Shown here: positions 24,000 to 34,227 of the stretch, piece by piece
How positions within the stretch are numbered: the first letter of the stretch is position 1
Layout of the letters: each line of letters opens with the position of its first letter
Assembly: GCA_022605425.2 (NCBI GenBank)
Contig: JAKIMF020000001.1
Location: 2,501-66,500, forward strand
Length of the DNA: 64,000 nucleotides
Direction of reading: 5' to 3'
Source: Hamiltosporidium tvaerminnensis
Lineage: Eukaryota; Microsporidia; Dubosqiidae
Made by a program: the position numbers and the translations under genes
Notes under the pieces: model-generated
Databases searched by the model: none
Told to the model about the DNA's origin: nothing
Seen by the model: only the letters and a program-made list of their open reading frames with translations

Positions 24000-25271
24000 A
24001 TGAAACCGGAATGTAAATTTTTTCAAGAAAATCGGTGTAAATTTGGACTTTTATGTAAATTAAGACATCTAACGCGTACATATTTAGTGGATACTCCTGT
24101 ATGGATTCTTTCATGTTTTCAAAGTCTGTACATGTTTGACATTTCAATAGAGGAGGTAAGAAACAGATTTTACGATTTGAAAATGAGTGGGCAATTAGAA
24201 ATATTTTACGAGGAATTTAATACGGCGTGGAAAACCAATTTTATAGAAATGTGTCGGTGTCTGATATGGCTGTCACAAGAAAGTGACATCATATCTTATA
24301 CAGACCGAGGTATAAATATTTTATATGATTTGTCAAAAATAATAAATTCGTATCCGAATTTAGATAATTTTCAGTTGAATTCCCTGGTCGAGGAACTAAA
24401 AAAACAGCCTTTTTCTTCTTCAGAAATTGAAAGATTTAACAAAGTTGGGGATCGAACAGACAAACGAATTAAAGAAGAAAAAATTTTAAATATTTTTAGT
24501 GACAAAGAAGATTCTTTGAATAAAAATGAAAAGAGGGGTGATTCTTTTGTAAATAAAGGTAATTATAGAAATGATTATTATGATAGAAGAGGTTCTTCTA
24601 GGAATTATAATAAAGAGTATAATAATGAACGAAGAGGACAAGGGAGGTCATATTACAGAGATGGTAGAGGTGAGAATAGGGGTGATAATTACAGAGATAA
24701 TTATAAGGACAATCATAGAGATAATTATAAAGACAACAGAGATAACTATAAAGACAACAGAGATAACTATAAAGATAACAGAAACATCAGAGACAATAGA
24801 GACATCAGAGACAGTTATAAAGATCATAATAAAGGATTTGGAAGGAGAAATGACAGAAAATCTTCTTCTTTTGTAGAATTCAGTGGAAATGAAAAAAAAG
24901 ATTTTGTGAGGAAAAAAGAGGGAAGAATTTTAACTTCGGGGGGAAATGAAGCTTATAGAGAAAGGAATGAAATTTATAGAGAAAGGAATTCTGATGGGGT
25001 TTCTGGGAAAGGAGATTTTTATAGGTCGGTGGGTGGTTCTGAGAATCCGTCTTTGGTAAATTCTTCTGCGAGTGTGAATTCTACTTTTATGCAGAATAGT
25101 TTTATTTATGAAAGAAATACTCCTTTCAGTCAGTCAGAAACAAATTTACGAGGTGAAGTGATGGGAGGAGAAATAATGGGAGGTGAGTGTGAAGAAAGTA
25201 AAGAATTTAAGAAAAAGGAAAATGAAAAGAAATTTACGTTTGGTAATTTTCCATATCAACCACCTAATTAG
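24000..25271 (+). CDS. NUP42: CCCH zinc-finger nucleoporin, Nup42/Amo1/NUPL2 type
   Basis: A 423-residue protein that I read as the nucleoporin Nup42, which sits on the cytoplasmic side of the pore and works with Gle1 in mRNA export. Evidence at the N-terminus: a CX7CX5CX3H finger at Cys5, Cys13, Cys19 and His23, the position found in Amo1 and human NUPL2, followed by VWILSCF (34-40) and a helical region resembling the fungal Amo1 region after its finger. Evidence at the C-terminus: the last residues FTFGNFPYQPPN fit the Gle1-binding motif of Nup42 (human form FxLGKIPxxPPP). Between these, about residues 180-290, is a hydrophilic Arg/Asp/Asn/Tyr-rich tract with repeats of the DNYKDNR type in place of the usual FG repeats. 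The ATG at 24000 is preferred over an in-frame TTG 6 nt upstream. Confidence 0.8.
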   Translation: MKPECKFFQENRCKFGLLCKLRHLTRTYLVDTPVWILSCFQSLYMFDISIEEVRNRFYDLKMSGQLEIFYEEFNTAWKTNFIEMCRCLIWLSQESDIISYTDRGINILYDLSKIINSYPNLDNFQLNSLVEELKKQPFSSSEIERFNKVGDRTDKRIKEEKILNIFSDKEDSLNKNEKRGDSFVNKGNYRNDYYDRRGSSRNYNKEYNNERRGQGRSYYRDGRGENRGDNYRDNYKDNHRDNYKDNRDNYKDNRDNYKDNRNIRDNRDIRDSYKDHNKGFGRRNDRKSSSFVEFSGNEKKDFVRKKEGRILTSGGNEAYRERNEIYRERNSDGVSGKGDFYRSVGGSENPSLVNSSASVNSTFMQNSFIYERNTPFSQSETNLRGEVMGGEIMGGECEESKEFKKKENEKKFTFGNFPYQPPN

Positions 25272-25411
25272 TTAAATAAAGGGAAAGTCTTGTTTGGAAT
25301 GAAAATGTTAATTCTTAGATTTTAATAAATTATTTTTGTAATATTTTTAGGATTTTTATTGAGATATTTAAGATTTATTGGTTTAGATAATTAAGACTTA
25401 AATAAATTTTA

Positions 25412-25690
25412 TGAGAATGAAAGGATTTTTTTTTGTAGAATTATTCGTTTTTAAGATTTGTGGAGGGAAAGAGAGAATGAAAGGATTTTTTTAAGAATGA
25501 AAGGATTTTTTTTGTTGAGAAATAAGTTTGTAATTATTTGTGGAGGGAAAGAGAGAATGAAAGGATTTTTTTAAGAATGAAAGGATTTTTTTTGTTGAGA
25601 AATAAGTTTGTAATTATTTATTTAAAGAAAGAGAGGATGAAAGGATTTTTTTAAGGTTCAAATATTTTTTTAAGAATGATAAGATTTTTT
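25412..25690. repeat. Tandem repeat with ~80-bp unit
   Basis: About three units with GTGGAGGGAAAGAGAGAATG at 25461 and 25541 and a diverged unit at 25621, giving a period of 80 bp. Inside each unit AAGAATGAAAGGATTTTTTT is itself repeated. The array lies between the NUP42-like gene and the small membrane-protein gene. Confidence 0.85.
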
Positions 25691-25815
25691 CCTGAAATTA
25701 TATTTAAAACAAAATTAAAACAGAAGTTTAAAAAAATAGAAATTTTTTATTTTTGAAACAAATTTCATGTAAAAAATATATAAAAATAAAAATTTGAAAT
25801 GTTTTTATTTGTGAA

Positions 25816-26136
25816 ATGATAGATTTTGATGATATTGCTTATATTTTACACAACTACTACTATATTTTTTTAGTTTTAGTTTCAATTATAATAAAATTAG
25901 GAATTTTTTTGGTAAAATTTGTGTATAAAAGGTTTGTTCGTATTGCTCGAGAATATACGTGTAAGGATATATATTTGATATTACTTTTCGTTGGATATTT
26001 AGTTGCATTGATTTATTTTGAAATGATTATACAAAGAATTATATTTTATGGGTATTTATTGATTAAATATCCAGATTATTTTAAAGAAATAGGTAAATTA
26101 GTACAAAGAATTTGTAAGAAATTGATCTTTCTTTGA
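25816..26136 (+). CDS. Small two-span membrane protein of unknown function
   Basis: A 106-codon frame from ATG to TGA. The protein has two hydrophobic stretches, about residues 12-40 (YYYIFLVLVSIIIKLGIFLV) and 53-84 (IYLILLFVGYLVALIYFEMI), with a basic loop between them, and a Lys-rich C-terminus. I do not recognise the family. It could be a small ER or Golgi membrane protein. No CCC motif is present, and A+T-rich DNA readily makes hydrophobic frames, so it could be spurious. Its clean coding length and position after a conserved gene favour a real gene. Confidence 0.45.
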   Translation: MIDFDDIAYILHNYYYIFLVLVSIIIKLGIFLVKFVYKRFVRIAREYTCKDIYLILLFVGYLVALIYFEMIIQRIIFYGYLLIKYPDYFKEIGKLVQRICKKLIFL

Positions 26137-28532
26137 AATGTCTGTAATTGAAATTAAATATCAAATCTAATAAAATAAAAAACTTTTATATTTTATTTAT
26201 TCAATTTATTTGGTTTTCTTTTGGTTTTAAAGATACTCATTTGGTTTAGACGATTCTTTTATTATTTAAATAAATGTTTAAATTGTTATAATTGATTATG
26301 AATTACTGATGTTTTAAAATGTACTCAAAACCTTTAAATTTCTTATATTTTTTAGTTGAATTTTAAATTTGTTACTATAGTTTGATATTGATCTATTTAT
26401 AAATGTATTGTCTCAATTAAATATCATTTTTTATATTTTAGTTTTGCTTCTTTTTTTGGCTTATTTGCTTGAATTTGTTTATTTTTACCTTAAATTTGAT
26501 TTTTTGATGCTTACATTTCTTCATTAAGCTTATTGATGTATTGATACAAATTTAAAAGATTTTTTGTATGTCACTAATATTTTAGTCAAACATTTGATAT
26601 CCTTAACGTGTTCTTCTTCCTTATTATTATTTTTAATCACAAAATTGTTAAAATTTTCCTTCATTGTCCGATTAAATATTATCAATATGTCGCTATTATG
26701 GCATATAATTTAATTTTAGTAAGAAAGGTTCTGTTGTAGCAGATATAAGGTCTATGTATAAATAATATTAGACATACTCCTGGTATGAAAATACAAAACT
26801 TTATTTTGAAATTATATTATTGGTTAATTGTAGTAAGTTATCGGTCAATATAAGCTTTCATAAGTTTGCCTAACTCCAAACCAATTAGATGTGATAAATT
26901 TCTATTTCAATTAAAATCTTTTTTTTAACACATTTATTAAATCTAATTTTGATATCGAATTATATTGTTAAATAAGTTTTTTATCATTCACATATATTGT
27001 GAAATAAGGATTTGTAATTTATTTATGAACATTTTTAACAAATTTATTACTTTATATTATGTTTTAGCAAAAATTTTGTTAATCCTTATCTTAATAGATA
27101 CTTTGTTAAGGTTTTATTCTGTTTCTAAAAATAAGTTAATTTGAATCGAAAATGAAAATATTACTGCCGTTCACCGGCATTGAAGAAGTATTAAAGGAAT
27201 ATTTTTTATTGATTGGAGGTCTTCAGGTTTGGTTCATTTTCAGTCTTTCTTAGGGGTAAACGAAATAATTCTTATATAATTATTTAAGGTGTGTTAATAT
27301 CGTCGTTACTCATACCTGAGTTTACGACAATCTCAATTTTTAAATATTTCAATGCTGTATGTTATTGTTTCAATTTCTGTAATTTTAGATTATGTTTACA
27401 GTTTTTACCTCATTTTGTAAATATCCAGGCTTTTGATACGGAAAAAATATATTGTATATAACTATATAGTAGATTTGTATGATAGATGGTTAGTTTATTC
27501 ATATATATTTTGTTTTAATATAATTTCCTATTCTTTAGTTCCTATTCTTATCGTCAATGTTAATAATATAGTCTATTTAACATAGACTTAGTAATATATG
27601 TTCGCTTCGCAACTCAACACCATGTAAGTCTATTTATAAAATAAAAAATAGAAATAAGTATCTACTTATAATTTCGTAAAAATATTCTTTAATTTAATAA
27701 TATTTCTTTCCGTTTATAACTTCTAATGAATTTATTAAATTTCTTAGAAATACCATCCTTTGATATGAAATTCTACAAAAGAAATTGAAATCTTTCTTTA
27801 AATTCCTATTTTATTAAAAATTAGAATGAAATAGAATGTAATGTTTTTCTATTATTTCTAAATAGTGTGACTATTTAACAAATTCAAAAATAATATTATT
27901 TGTAGCTGATTTCTCTTTGCCAATCTTCAAACCTATTTTTGATAAAATAAAATTGCATTCTTTGCATTTAAGAATAGAAGGGCTAAAAATAAAATTATTT
28001 TATATTTCAATCTAAGGTTATGTTTTACTTCTTTGTATTCTTATTTGAACTGACTCATTGAACAAAATATTTACAAATTAGGTTAAATAAAAAGTTGTAT
28101 GTTTTAGTTCTTCTATTCTCATTTATAGCGATTTATTGAACAAAATTTTTGAAATTAATCTGATATTTTTCTAAGATTATGTTTTACTTCTTCATATTCA
28201 ATTTGCAGACTAAAATAAGCCAATGTTTTTTTTTTGAATTAAAAATTATTTGTCAACAGAAAGATAAAAGTATTTTTTATGAATAGAAAAAAATAGACTG
28301 TACTTTAGAATTTAAACCTATCCAATATTTCTATTCAAAGAATATATTTGAAATTTAAAATATTTGTAATTCTGTATTAAATAAGTAATATTGAATAAAA
28401 AAATTTAAGTTTTAATAAAAATTGTTGGTATCTTCAACCTCATTAAAAATATTTTTAATCACAAATTCATTGTTAAGGAATTAAAAACTTTAAAAAAAAT
28501 TAAATACGCAAATATTCTATGATTTTTCTGAT
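26137..28532. other. Long stretch with weak coding relics and one repeat B copy
   Basis: No intact gene. On the minus strand around 26680-26440 there is coding-like sequence broken by stops (for example LYQYINKLNEEM followed by a stop), so a decayed gene is possible. Repeat B lies at about 27150-27345 and is listed separately. The rest is A+T-rich with no feature that I can support. Confidence 0.4.
27150..27345 (+). repeat. Repeat B, copy 1
   Basis: Matches 54645-54840 over about 190 bp with many differences. Shared blocks include GCCGTTCACCGGCATTGAAG (against GCCATGTGCCGGCGTTTTAG), then a TTTTTATTGATTGGAGGTCTTC-like segment, then TTCATTTTCAGTC and TTAGGGGTAAACGAAATAAT. It looks non-coding and is of unknown type. 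Confidence 0.55.
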
Positions 28533-29642
28533 TTATGAAAGGTAATTTGATTTTACTGCAGATGTTTTTTCAGAATTCAATGCATCTTGAATCATTGAAA
28601 ATGAATTTTCACTTCCTTCTACATTGAGAGTATAAATACAAGAATTATAATATTTTAGAATTATTTTTTCTACTCGAACATCTTTAATTCGTTTGTTAAA
28701 AAATATTAAAAACGGTTTGTATAAAACTTTTCGTTTATCCAACGCTATATAATATTCAGTTGCGTCATTTTCTACAGAAACGAATCTTATTATGATTTGG
28801 TCAGGTAGAAATAGAAAAATAATATTTTCATCAAAATATTTTTGAATTTGTTCAAATGCTTTTAGCTTTTTAAATTCTTCAATTAAATATTCTTTTGGTA
28901 TAAAAATCAAAGCTCTTGATTTTCCTTGATGGTACAAATTTATAGAATTGTTGTTTATAACGAAAACTCTGCCTGTGAAACAACCGTTCAATCCTAAGTA
29001 AATTAAAGAGCGGAGTGTTTGAAGTAACTTTTCGTTTTCTTGATTTACATATTCAAATTTTGGTGATTTTTTGTTTAGATCGCTATTTTCTGGTATTTTT
29101 GGCATTTTCGGTTTCTGTTTTTCCGATTCATCTTTTTCTGTTTCTTCAGTTTCATTTTCATTTTTTCTTTGAAATGTTTCTTGAAATATAATAAGACTTT
29201 CCAATTCCTTAATCCCATCTAGAAATGATTTATCCGTTAAATTTGGTTTTTCTCTTAAAAGAAATGTATATGTAGGAGAAAGTGTATAATTAGAAGAATA
29301 AATACGTAATACATCTTTAGAAATATCAAGTCTGATATTTCCATCATAAATATTTCCTTCTTTAAAAGAATGAAATAAAAATAAATTAAAAAGATACGAA
29401 TCTTTAGGTATTTCTTCATGTTTAATCTCTGCAATACATTTAAAAGAATCATAGACAACCAAATTTTCATTTTTTATTTCTACTTTTCTCGTATATTTCT
29501 TTGGATTGTAAGTGGTTTGAAAAAAAGATTTTCTCTGTCCATAACGGTTTATTTCATTTGTCATCCATTTTATCAAAAGACTTTTCAATAAATACGAACT
29601 AAAAAAAAACAATAATATTTTCGTTGCAACTGAGATATGCAT
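28533..29642 (-). CDS. Signal-anchored protein of unknown function
   Basis: An intact 369-codon frame. The N-terminus (about residues 5-25, ATKILLFFFSSYLLKSLLI) is hydrophobic, either a signal anchor or a signal peptide, and no other clear membrane span follows. Two structured-looking regions (about 50-155 and 200-350, rich in beta-like hydrophobic segments) are separated by an acidic/Lys linker (about 158-195, with NENETEETEKDESEKQK). I do not recognise a family. A CCC motif lies 15 nt before the start, as at the conserved genes, so I take it as an expressed gene. A role in the endomembrane system is possible from the anchor alone. Confidence 0.75.
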   Translation of the reverse strand: MHISVATKILLFFFSSYLLKSLLIKWMTNEINRYGQRKSFFQTTYNPKKYTRKVEIKNENLVVYDSFKCIAEIKHEEIPKDSYLFNLFLFHSFKEGNIYDGNIRLDISKDVLRIYSSNYTLSPTYTFLLREKPNLTDKSFLDGIKELESLIIFQETFQRKNENETEETEKDESEKQKPKMPKIPENSDLNKKSPKFEYVNQENEKLLQTLRSLIYLGLNGCFTGRVFVINNNSINLYHQGKSRALIFIPKEYLIEEFKKLKAFEQIQKYFDENIIFLFLPDQIIIRFVSVENDATEYYIALDKRKVLYKPFLIFFNKRIKDVRVEKIILKYYNSCIYTLNVEGSENSFSMIQDALNSEKTSAVKSNYLS

Positions 29643-29657
29643 TTATTTTTTTTTGAA

Positions 29658-29660
29658 GGG
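29658..29660 (-). promoter_or_regulatory. CCC motif of the 369-residue protein gene
   Basis: GGG on the plus strand, CCC on the coding strand (TAACCCTTC), 15 nt before the ATG at 29642. The distance is at the long end of those seen here. Confidence 0.5.
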
Positions 29661-30263
29661 TTACTTTTTGTTTTACATTGTAATCAACTATTGGTTTAAA
29701 ATTTTCCTTTTTTAAAAGGAGAATAATTTTATGATAATTATTTTGTAATAAATTAATCATTTCATTAATAATATGGGAATTATCCTATCTAAATATTCTA
29801 GTTCATTATAATTAGAATTTGATGGGATTATAACTGAAAAATATTTTAAATTATTTTAAATAAAAAAATTTAAAATAAATTCTGGTTTATAGATTACTGG
29901 TTTCTTAAAATAAATTTTTAAGTTAATAAATTTCTGGTTTATAGATTATTGTACACCATTTTATTTTATTTAAGATTAAAATATTTACGTGATCAAGGAA
30001 TTTTATATTTCATACAATTTAATTAGATAAATTAAATTTTAATTAAAAAAAGAAATATTAAATTTACTAAATTATCAAATAAATTAAAATATTAGTAATA
30101 ACTATGCTAATAATGTCGGCCTGATACATTCAAGCTTAAATGTTTTAAATTTTTTAAAATTCAGCTCATTATTTAAATTTGTTTCTAATATTAGATGTAG
30201 GATACAGTTTTCTTTGATAAATATTACAAAATATATTTAATTTTCAAACAATTCTAACTTTAT
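29661..30263. other. Gene-free A+T-rich stretch
   Basis: I see no frame or repeat, apart from a short repeated phrase AATTTCTGGTTTATAGATTA-like at about 29880 and 29930. Confidence 0.45.
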
Positions 30264-30986
30264 TTTAAAATATCACATCTTTTTAAATATTGGCAAGTGT
30301 TATATTTGTTTTTATGACATTAACGCAGTTCTAGGTTTAACATAAATAACTGCTACCCCAACACTCCATCAGTAACCCCTGCGATACCTAAGTTTGAAAG
30401 AATTAGATCTAAAAGGTGTGTATAAGGTAATTAAAGAGCGAAGCAGTTGCCCGGTGTTCGTTAATCTCCGTTGCATGGTGTGTGATCAGAAGCCCGAAGC
30501 CCATTTTGCCCTCCTCCACTGAGACCATGCAGCATGCTCACTTACTCTATACTTTCTGAACCCAATAAACTTCTAGCTAAGATATATTTCAGAGATTTAC
30601 ACGCGGTCCACCTAGACAATGCAATGTAATACCAACAGGTATAACCTGCTACTCATTTTGTCTCTTTAAAGTATTTTTTTTATCACCCAGGTGCATCATA
30701 ATCTTCTAACCCTAGTGAGCAAGGCTAGGTTTCTATGCTTTTACATGGCAATTACCTGCAAGTTCAGCTGAGGTCTGCAATCTGGTTAAATAAAAAAATA
30801 CAAATAAACTTGAGGAAAAAGTTTCGCCATTTCGTATACATCTCCTCCTCATAACAACTCCCTTGGAACAACCGAAGATGTAGTGTGGTTTTATTTCCAC
30901 CAAAAATCCAAAAAATGACCTCACACCAATTTCACACTCATTGCTAAGTACCGTGTGTTATGTTATTATACATTCTTCACCTATTG
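30264..30986 (-). repeat. Repeat A, copy 5
   Basis: A nearly full-length reverse copy. Matching blocks include GACATTAACGCAGTTCTAGG, TAACATAAATAACTGCTACC, CCCAATAAACTTCTAGCTAA and ACCGAAGATGTAGTGTGGTT. The last ~40 bp near 30950-30986 are more diverged than in copies 3 and 8. Confidence 0.85.
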
Positions 30987-31261
30987 TTTTATTAAATATA
31001 AATTTTAAAGGTTTTTTTTGTTATTTGTTCGAATGTATTGAGATTTGATTTGCCTTAAAAATGAGAACAAAAATTCTTTTCGTATTTCGTAAATTACAAG
31101 TAAGGACTTTCTAGTTCTTCACATTTTTTTTAACGTCTGTTAGATTATTCTTCCTTCTTCCTTCCTACCCTTCTTTTACTTTCATGCTTTTTTTTTAATT
31201 TAAATAAAATTAATTATTTTGTATTTGGACTTATTCACCCTTAAAGTGTATTTCATGCCAA

Positions 31262-31265
31262 CCCC
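31262..31265 (+). promoter_or_regulatory. CCC motif of the Wee1-like gene
   Basis: CCCC (CAACCCCTTC) 9 nt before the ATG at 31275. It supports that start. Confidence 0.65.
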
Positions 31266-31274
31266 TTCTTTTAT

Positions 31275-32804
31275 ATGGCAAGGGAAAAACTATACCATTT
31301 AAAGTCTGAGCACACCGAATCTTTTTCTACGCCGAAAACACCTTCAAAAAAGCAGGCATTTCGCCACCATTCAATAAGTATTCCATCTTTTCAATTAAAT
31401 AGAAACGTACAACCACTGGATGTACCAGAACTGACATCAAGTGACATTAACGAACATACCAGTAATTCTACCACGCCTTTTTATACTCCGCACAGATTTT
31501 CCAAACAAAAAAATTGTCAAATTTTGTATTTTAATGGTTCCTTAAATTTCTTAAATTTACAAATAAATTCGATTGAGGAAAAATTCATTTTTCATAAAAA
31601 AATAGGCGAAGGAGATTTTAGTGAAGTTTTTTGTGTTCAAAGAATTTTCGATTCTTCTGTTATGACACCTCCTACAGACCCATCTTCTTTTACTAAAAAA
31701 TATTGTAAAAGAAAAAATAGTGAGGAGCCATTGAAAGTGGAACCCCTGAAAATTAATGCAAAAATTTGTAAAAAAAATGATTTTTCTTTTTTAGACGACA
31801 ACCCTTTTATTTGCAGTAAAAGTGTTCCAAGGAAGAATAAAACACGTTATAATAGGGGAAATTATAATAGGAAAATAAAGGGTGTTAAATATATGGACAG
31901 CTCTTTTATTGATAGTAGTGTTGTTCTGGGTGTTAACAATGGGGAATCTTTTTCTAATGAAAATTTAAAAAATAATTTAAATTTTTCTTGCATAAAAAAA
32001 TATTTGAGAAAATATTCTGGAGAGACAGACAGACTTGCAAAATTAATGGAAGTGAAAATTTTATATGAACTTTTGTATTGTGAAAATATTATAAGTATAA
32101 TTTCTGCTTATGAAGTGGATAGTACGTTGTTTATTGAGACAGAATATTGTAATTTAGGAAGTTTAAGAGATTTTATAAATTATGTTTATTGTGATAAGAA
32201 ATCAAATTTTGTTGCTGAAATTGTACATAAAATTATGATTGAAGTTGGAAGTGCTTTAAAATTTATGCATGGGCTTTCTATTGTACATGGAGATTTGAAA
32301 CCGGAAAATATTTTTCTTAAAGGAAATTTAAATTCATTTTTAGAACAAGAAATCACCGATTTAAATGAAAATGGAATTTTTGATTTTCAGGAGGAAAAAG
32401 AAATTTTTTTTTCAAAAATGAACACCGAGTTTTTCTCAGATAAATATATTTTTAAAGTTGGAGATTTCAATATTTCAAAATATGAAGATTCTTCTGTAGA
32501 AGAAGATGGAGATAAGAAATATATGGCACCTGAAACATTGGATGGTATTGGTGTTTGTTCAAGTGACATTTACAGTTTTGGTTTAATTTATTTAGAAATT
32601 CTTCGTGGTATTGTTTTGCCTGATGGTGGTATTACTTGGAGCAGATTACGAAATAATAATTTTTATGGTTTGAAATTAGCTGGATTGTCTGGATGGGAAA
32701 GAAGAATGGTTGTACAAATGATTGATAAAGAATATAAATTAAGACCATCCGCAGAAGAAATTGTTAAAATATTTGATGAGCATAAAAATGTAAATGATGT
32801 TTGA
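31275..32804 (+). CDS. WEE1: Wee1/Swe1-like protein kinase
   Basis: A 509-residue protein kinase most like the Wee1/Swe1/Mik1 family, which phosphorylates Cdk1 to delay mitosis. The non-catalytic N-terminus (about 1-100) is Ser/Thr-rich. The kinase domain starts at the glycine loop GEGDFSEV (111-118). A ~115-residue hydrophilic insert follows before the likely ATP-site Lys (241 or 242) and the helix C Glu (259 or 265). The catalytic loop is HGDLKPEN (338-345), the metal-binding motif is DFN (397-399), then MAPE (417-420) and DIYSFG (431-436). The segment LPDGGITWSRLRNNNF (448-463) matches the Wee1-specific 'LPxxGxxWxxLR' stretch, which is my main reason for the family call. DFN replaces DFG, and Wee1 kinases usually have DLG. 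A small gene with its own CCC motif follows 57 bp after the stop. Confidence 0.8.
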   Translation: MAREKLYHLKSEHTESFSTPKTPSKKQAFRHHSISIPSFQLNRNVQPLDVPELTSSDINEHTSNSTTPFYTPHRFSKQKNCQILYFNGSLNFLNLQINSIEEKFIFHKKIGEGDFSEVFCVQRIFDSSVMTPPTDPSSFTKKYCKRKNSEEPLKVEPLKINAKICKKNDFSFLDDNPFICSKSVPRKNKTRYNRGNYNRKIKGVKYMDSSFIDSSVVLGVNNGESFSNENLKNNLNFSCIKKYLRKYSGETDRLAKLMEVKILYELLYCENIISIISAYEVDSTLFIETEYCNLGSLRDFINYVYCDKKSNFVAEIVHKIMIEVGSALKFMHGLSIVHGDLKPENIFLKGNLNSFLEQEITDLNENGIFDFQEEKEIFFSKMNTEFFSDKYIFKVGDFNISKYEDSSVEEDGDKKYMAPETLDGIGVCSSDIYSFGLIYLEILRGIVLPDGGITWSRLRNNNFYGLKLAGLSGWERRMVVQMIDKEYKLRPSAEEIVKIFDEHKNVNDV

Positions 32805-32854
32805 AAAAATACGTTTTTTTTAATTTCAAAGAATTTAAATTGTAAATTTTTATA

Positions 32855-32857
32855 CCC
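32855..32857 (+). promoter_or_regulatory. CCC motif of the 94-residue gene
   Basis: CCC in ATACCCTTCC, 4 nt before the ATG at 32862. This is the main evidence that the small frame is a gene. Confidence 0.55.
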
Positions 32858-32861
32858 TTCC

Positions 32862-33146
32862 ATGGAAAAAAATAGCGATGAAATTCTAGAAGAACAACTT
32901 GAATTTGTTTTTAAAGATTTTCCACCTTTAACCAATGAGAATATTGTAAAAGGATTTTTAAATCGAAGAGTTGGTATTGGTTTTGTTATGAAAGACACAA
33001 AATTTGATAAAAATTTTGTCAAAAATAGTTTTCTCAGCAGTAAAAGAGCTAAAAGCATTAAAAATGAAGTTAAAAACGAAGAAGATTCGAAAGAAGAGCT
33101 TGCAAAAGATTCTTTTGTAAAAAGTAAGAAAAAACACGTTCTTTAA
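32862..33146 (+). CDS. Small charged protein of unknown function
   Basis: A 94-codon frame 57 bp after the Wee1-like gene, same strand, with its own CCC motif. The protein has an acidic N-terminus, a short conserved-looking core (about 20-60, with FPPLTNENIVKGFLNRRVGI and GFVMKDTKFDKNF), and a Lys/Glu-rich tail ending in SKKKHVL. No membrane segment or signal peptide. I do not recognise it. The basic tail would suit a nuclear or nucleolar protein, but this is inference. Confidence 0.6.
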   Translation: MEKNSDEILEEQLEFVFKDFPPLTNENIVKGFLNRRVGIGFVMKDTKFDKNFVKNSFLSSKRAKSIKNEVKNEEDSKEELAKDSFVKSKKKHVL

Positions 33147-33519
33147 AAGATATAGAAACAATTTGTGTAAATATCTTTTGCTGTATTTATTTTCTCAAAT
33201 AATTATATTTTATTTTATATATTTAATAAGCCAGCAGTAAGTTTTTGGATAAAAATGAATAAAATTTTAATTTAATATTTTTTCTAGAAATTTTATTTGC
33301 TTTTCAATATTTATTTAATAAAATTCTGGGTTAAAATAGTCTCTCGATTTCATGCATATTCTTCTACTTCTTTACTTTTCAAATTATATAATTTAATTAA
33401 AGATTTTGAATGACGAAGAATTAAATTATTAAAAGAATTATTTTTGACTTTAAAACCAGGGGTTATGATTTTAATGGGATTTATAATTTATTATGATTCC
33501 AAGTTTAATTTAATTTCCA
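33147..33519. other. Gene-free A+T-rich stretch
   Basis: I see nothing supportable between the small gene and repeat A copy 6. Confidence 0.45.
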
Positions 33520-34227
33520 ATTTTTTATAAAATGACATTAATTATATTATTTTTATATCATTAACACATTCTTAGTTTAAAACAAAATAATTTCACCCCT
33601 ATAACCATAGGCACCCTCCAACTATACCTAAATCCCAAAGATTTTCATATAAAAGATGGGTAAAACTTTTTTAATTAGGAATTGGTTGTCCAGAGTTGTC
33701 TTATTATCTATTATTAAGATGTGATGCAAGTAGAACATAACACACATTGAGCTTTTAAGAATATGCTGATATATCACGTCTCTACACTTTCCGAACCTAA
33801 TAAACTTCCTCCTAAGATATATTTCGACGACTTACATGGGATCTACCTATACGTTTTATCTCATACTACAAATATAGCTTATTACGTGGTTTTTTTGGGC
33901 TTACAAACTTTATGCTTTGCTATCTTTCAGGCGCTAGTCTTCTGACTTGAGTGATAAAAGTTATGTTCTATGCTTTTACATTGTAATTACCTACAGTTTT
34001 AGTCTTGGTTTCCAATCTAGTTACATAAAAAACTACAAAATAGATTTTTAGAAAAAGTTTCGCCATTTTGTAAAATTTCTGCCTATTTATACAAATTCTC
34101 ATAAATCAACCAGAAATGTAATCTAATTTTCATCCTATCAAAAATCCAAACAATTATTTTTATATCAATTTACATATTTATTGCCAAGTAGATTGTTTTT
34201 TTATGTGATTATTCTCTCTCTACTATT
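33520..34227 (-). repeat. Repeat A, copy 6 (diverged)
   Basis: A reverse copy with many substitutions. Recognisable blocks are CTTTCCGAACCTAATAAACT, GACTTACATGGGATCTACCT, CAGGCGCTAGTCTTCTGACT and TTACATAAAAAACTACAAAA, in the order expected for repeat A. More decayed than copies 3, 4, 5 and 8. Confidence 0.75.
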
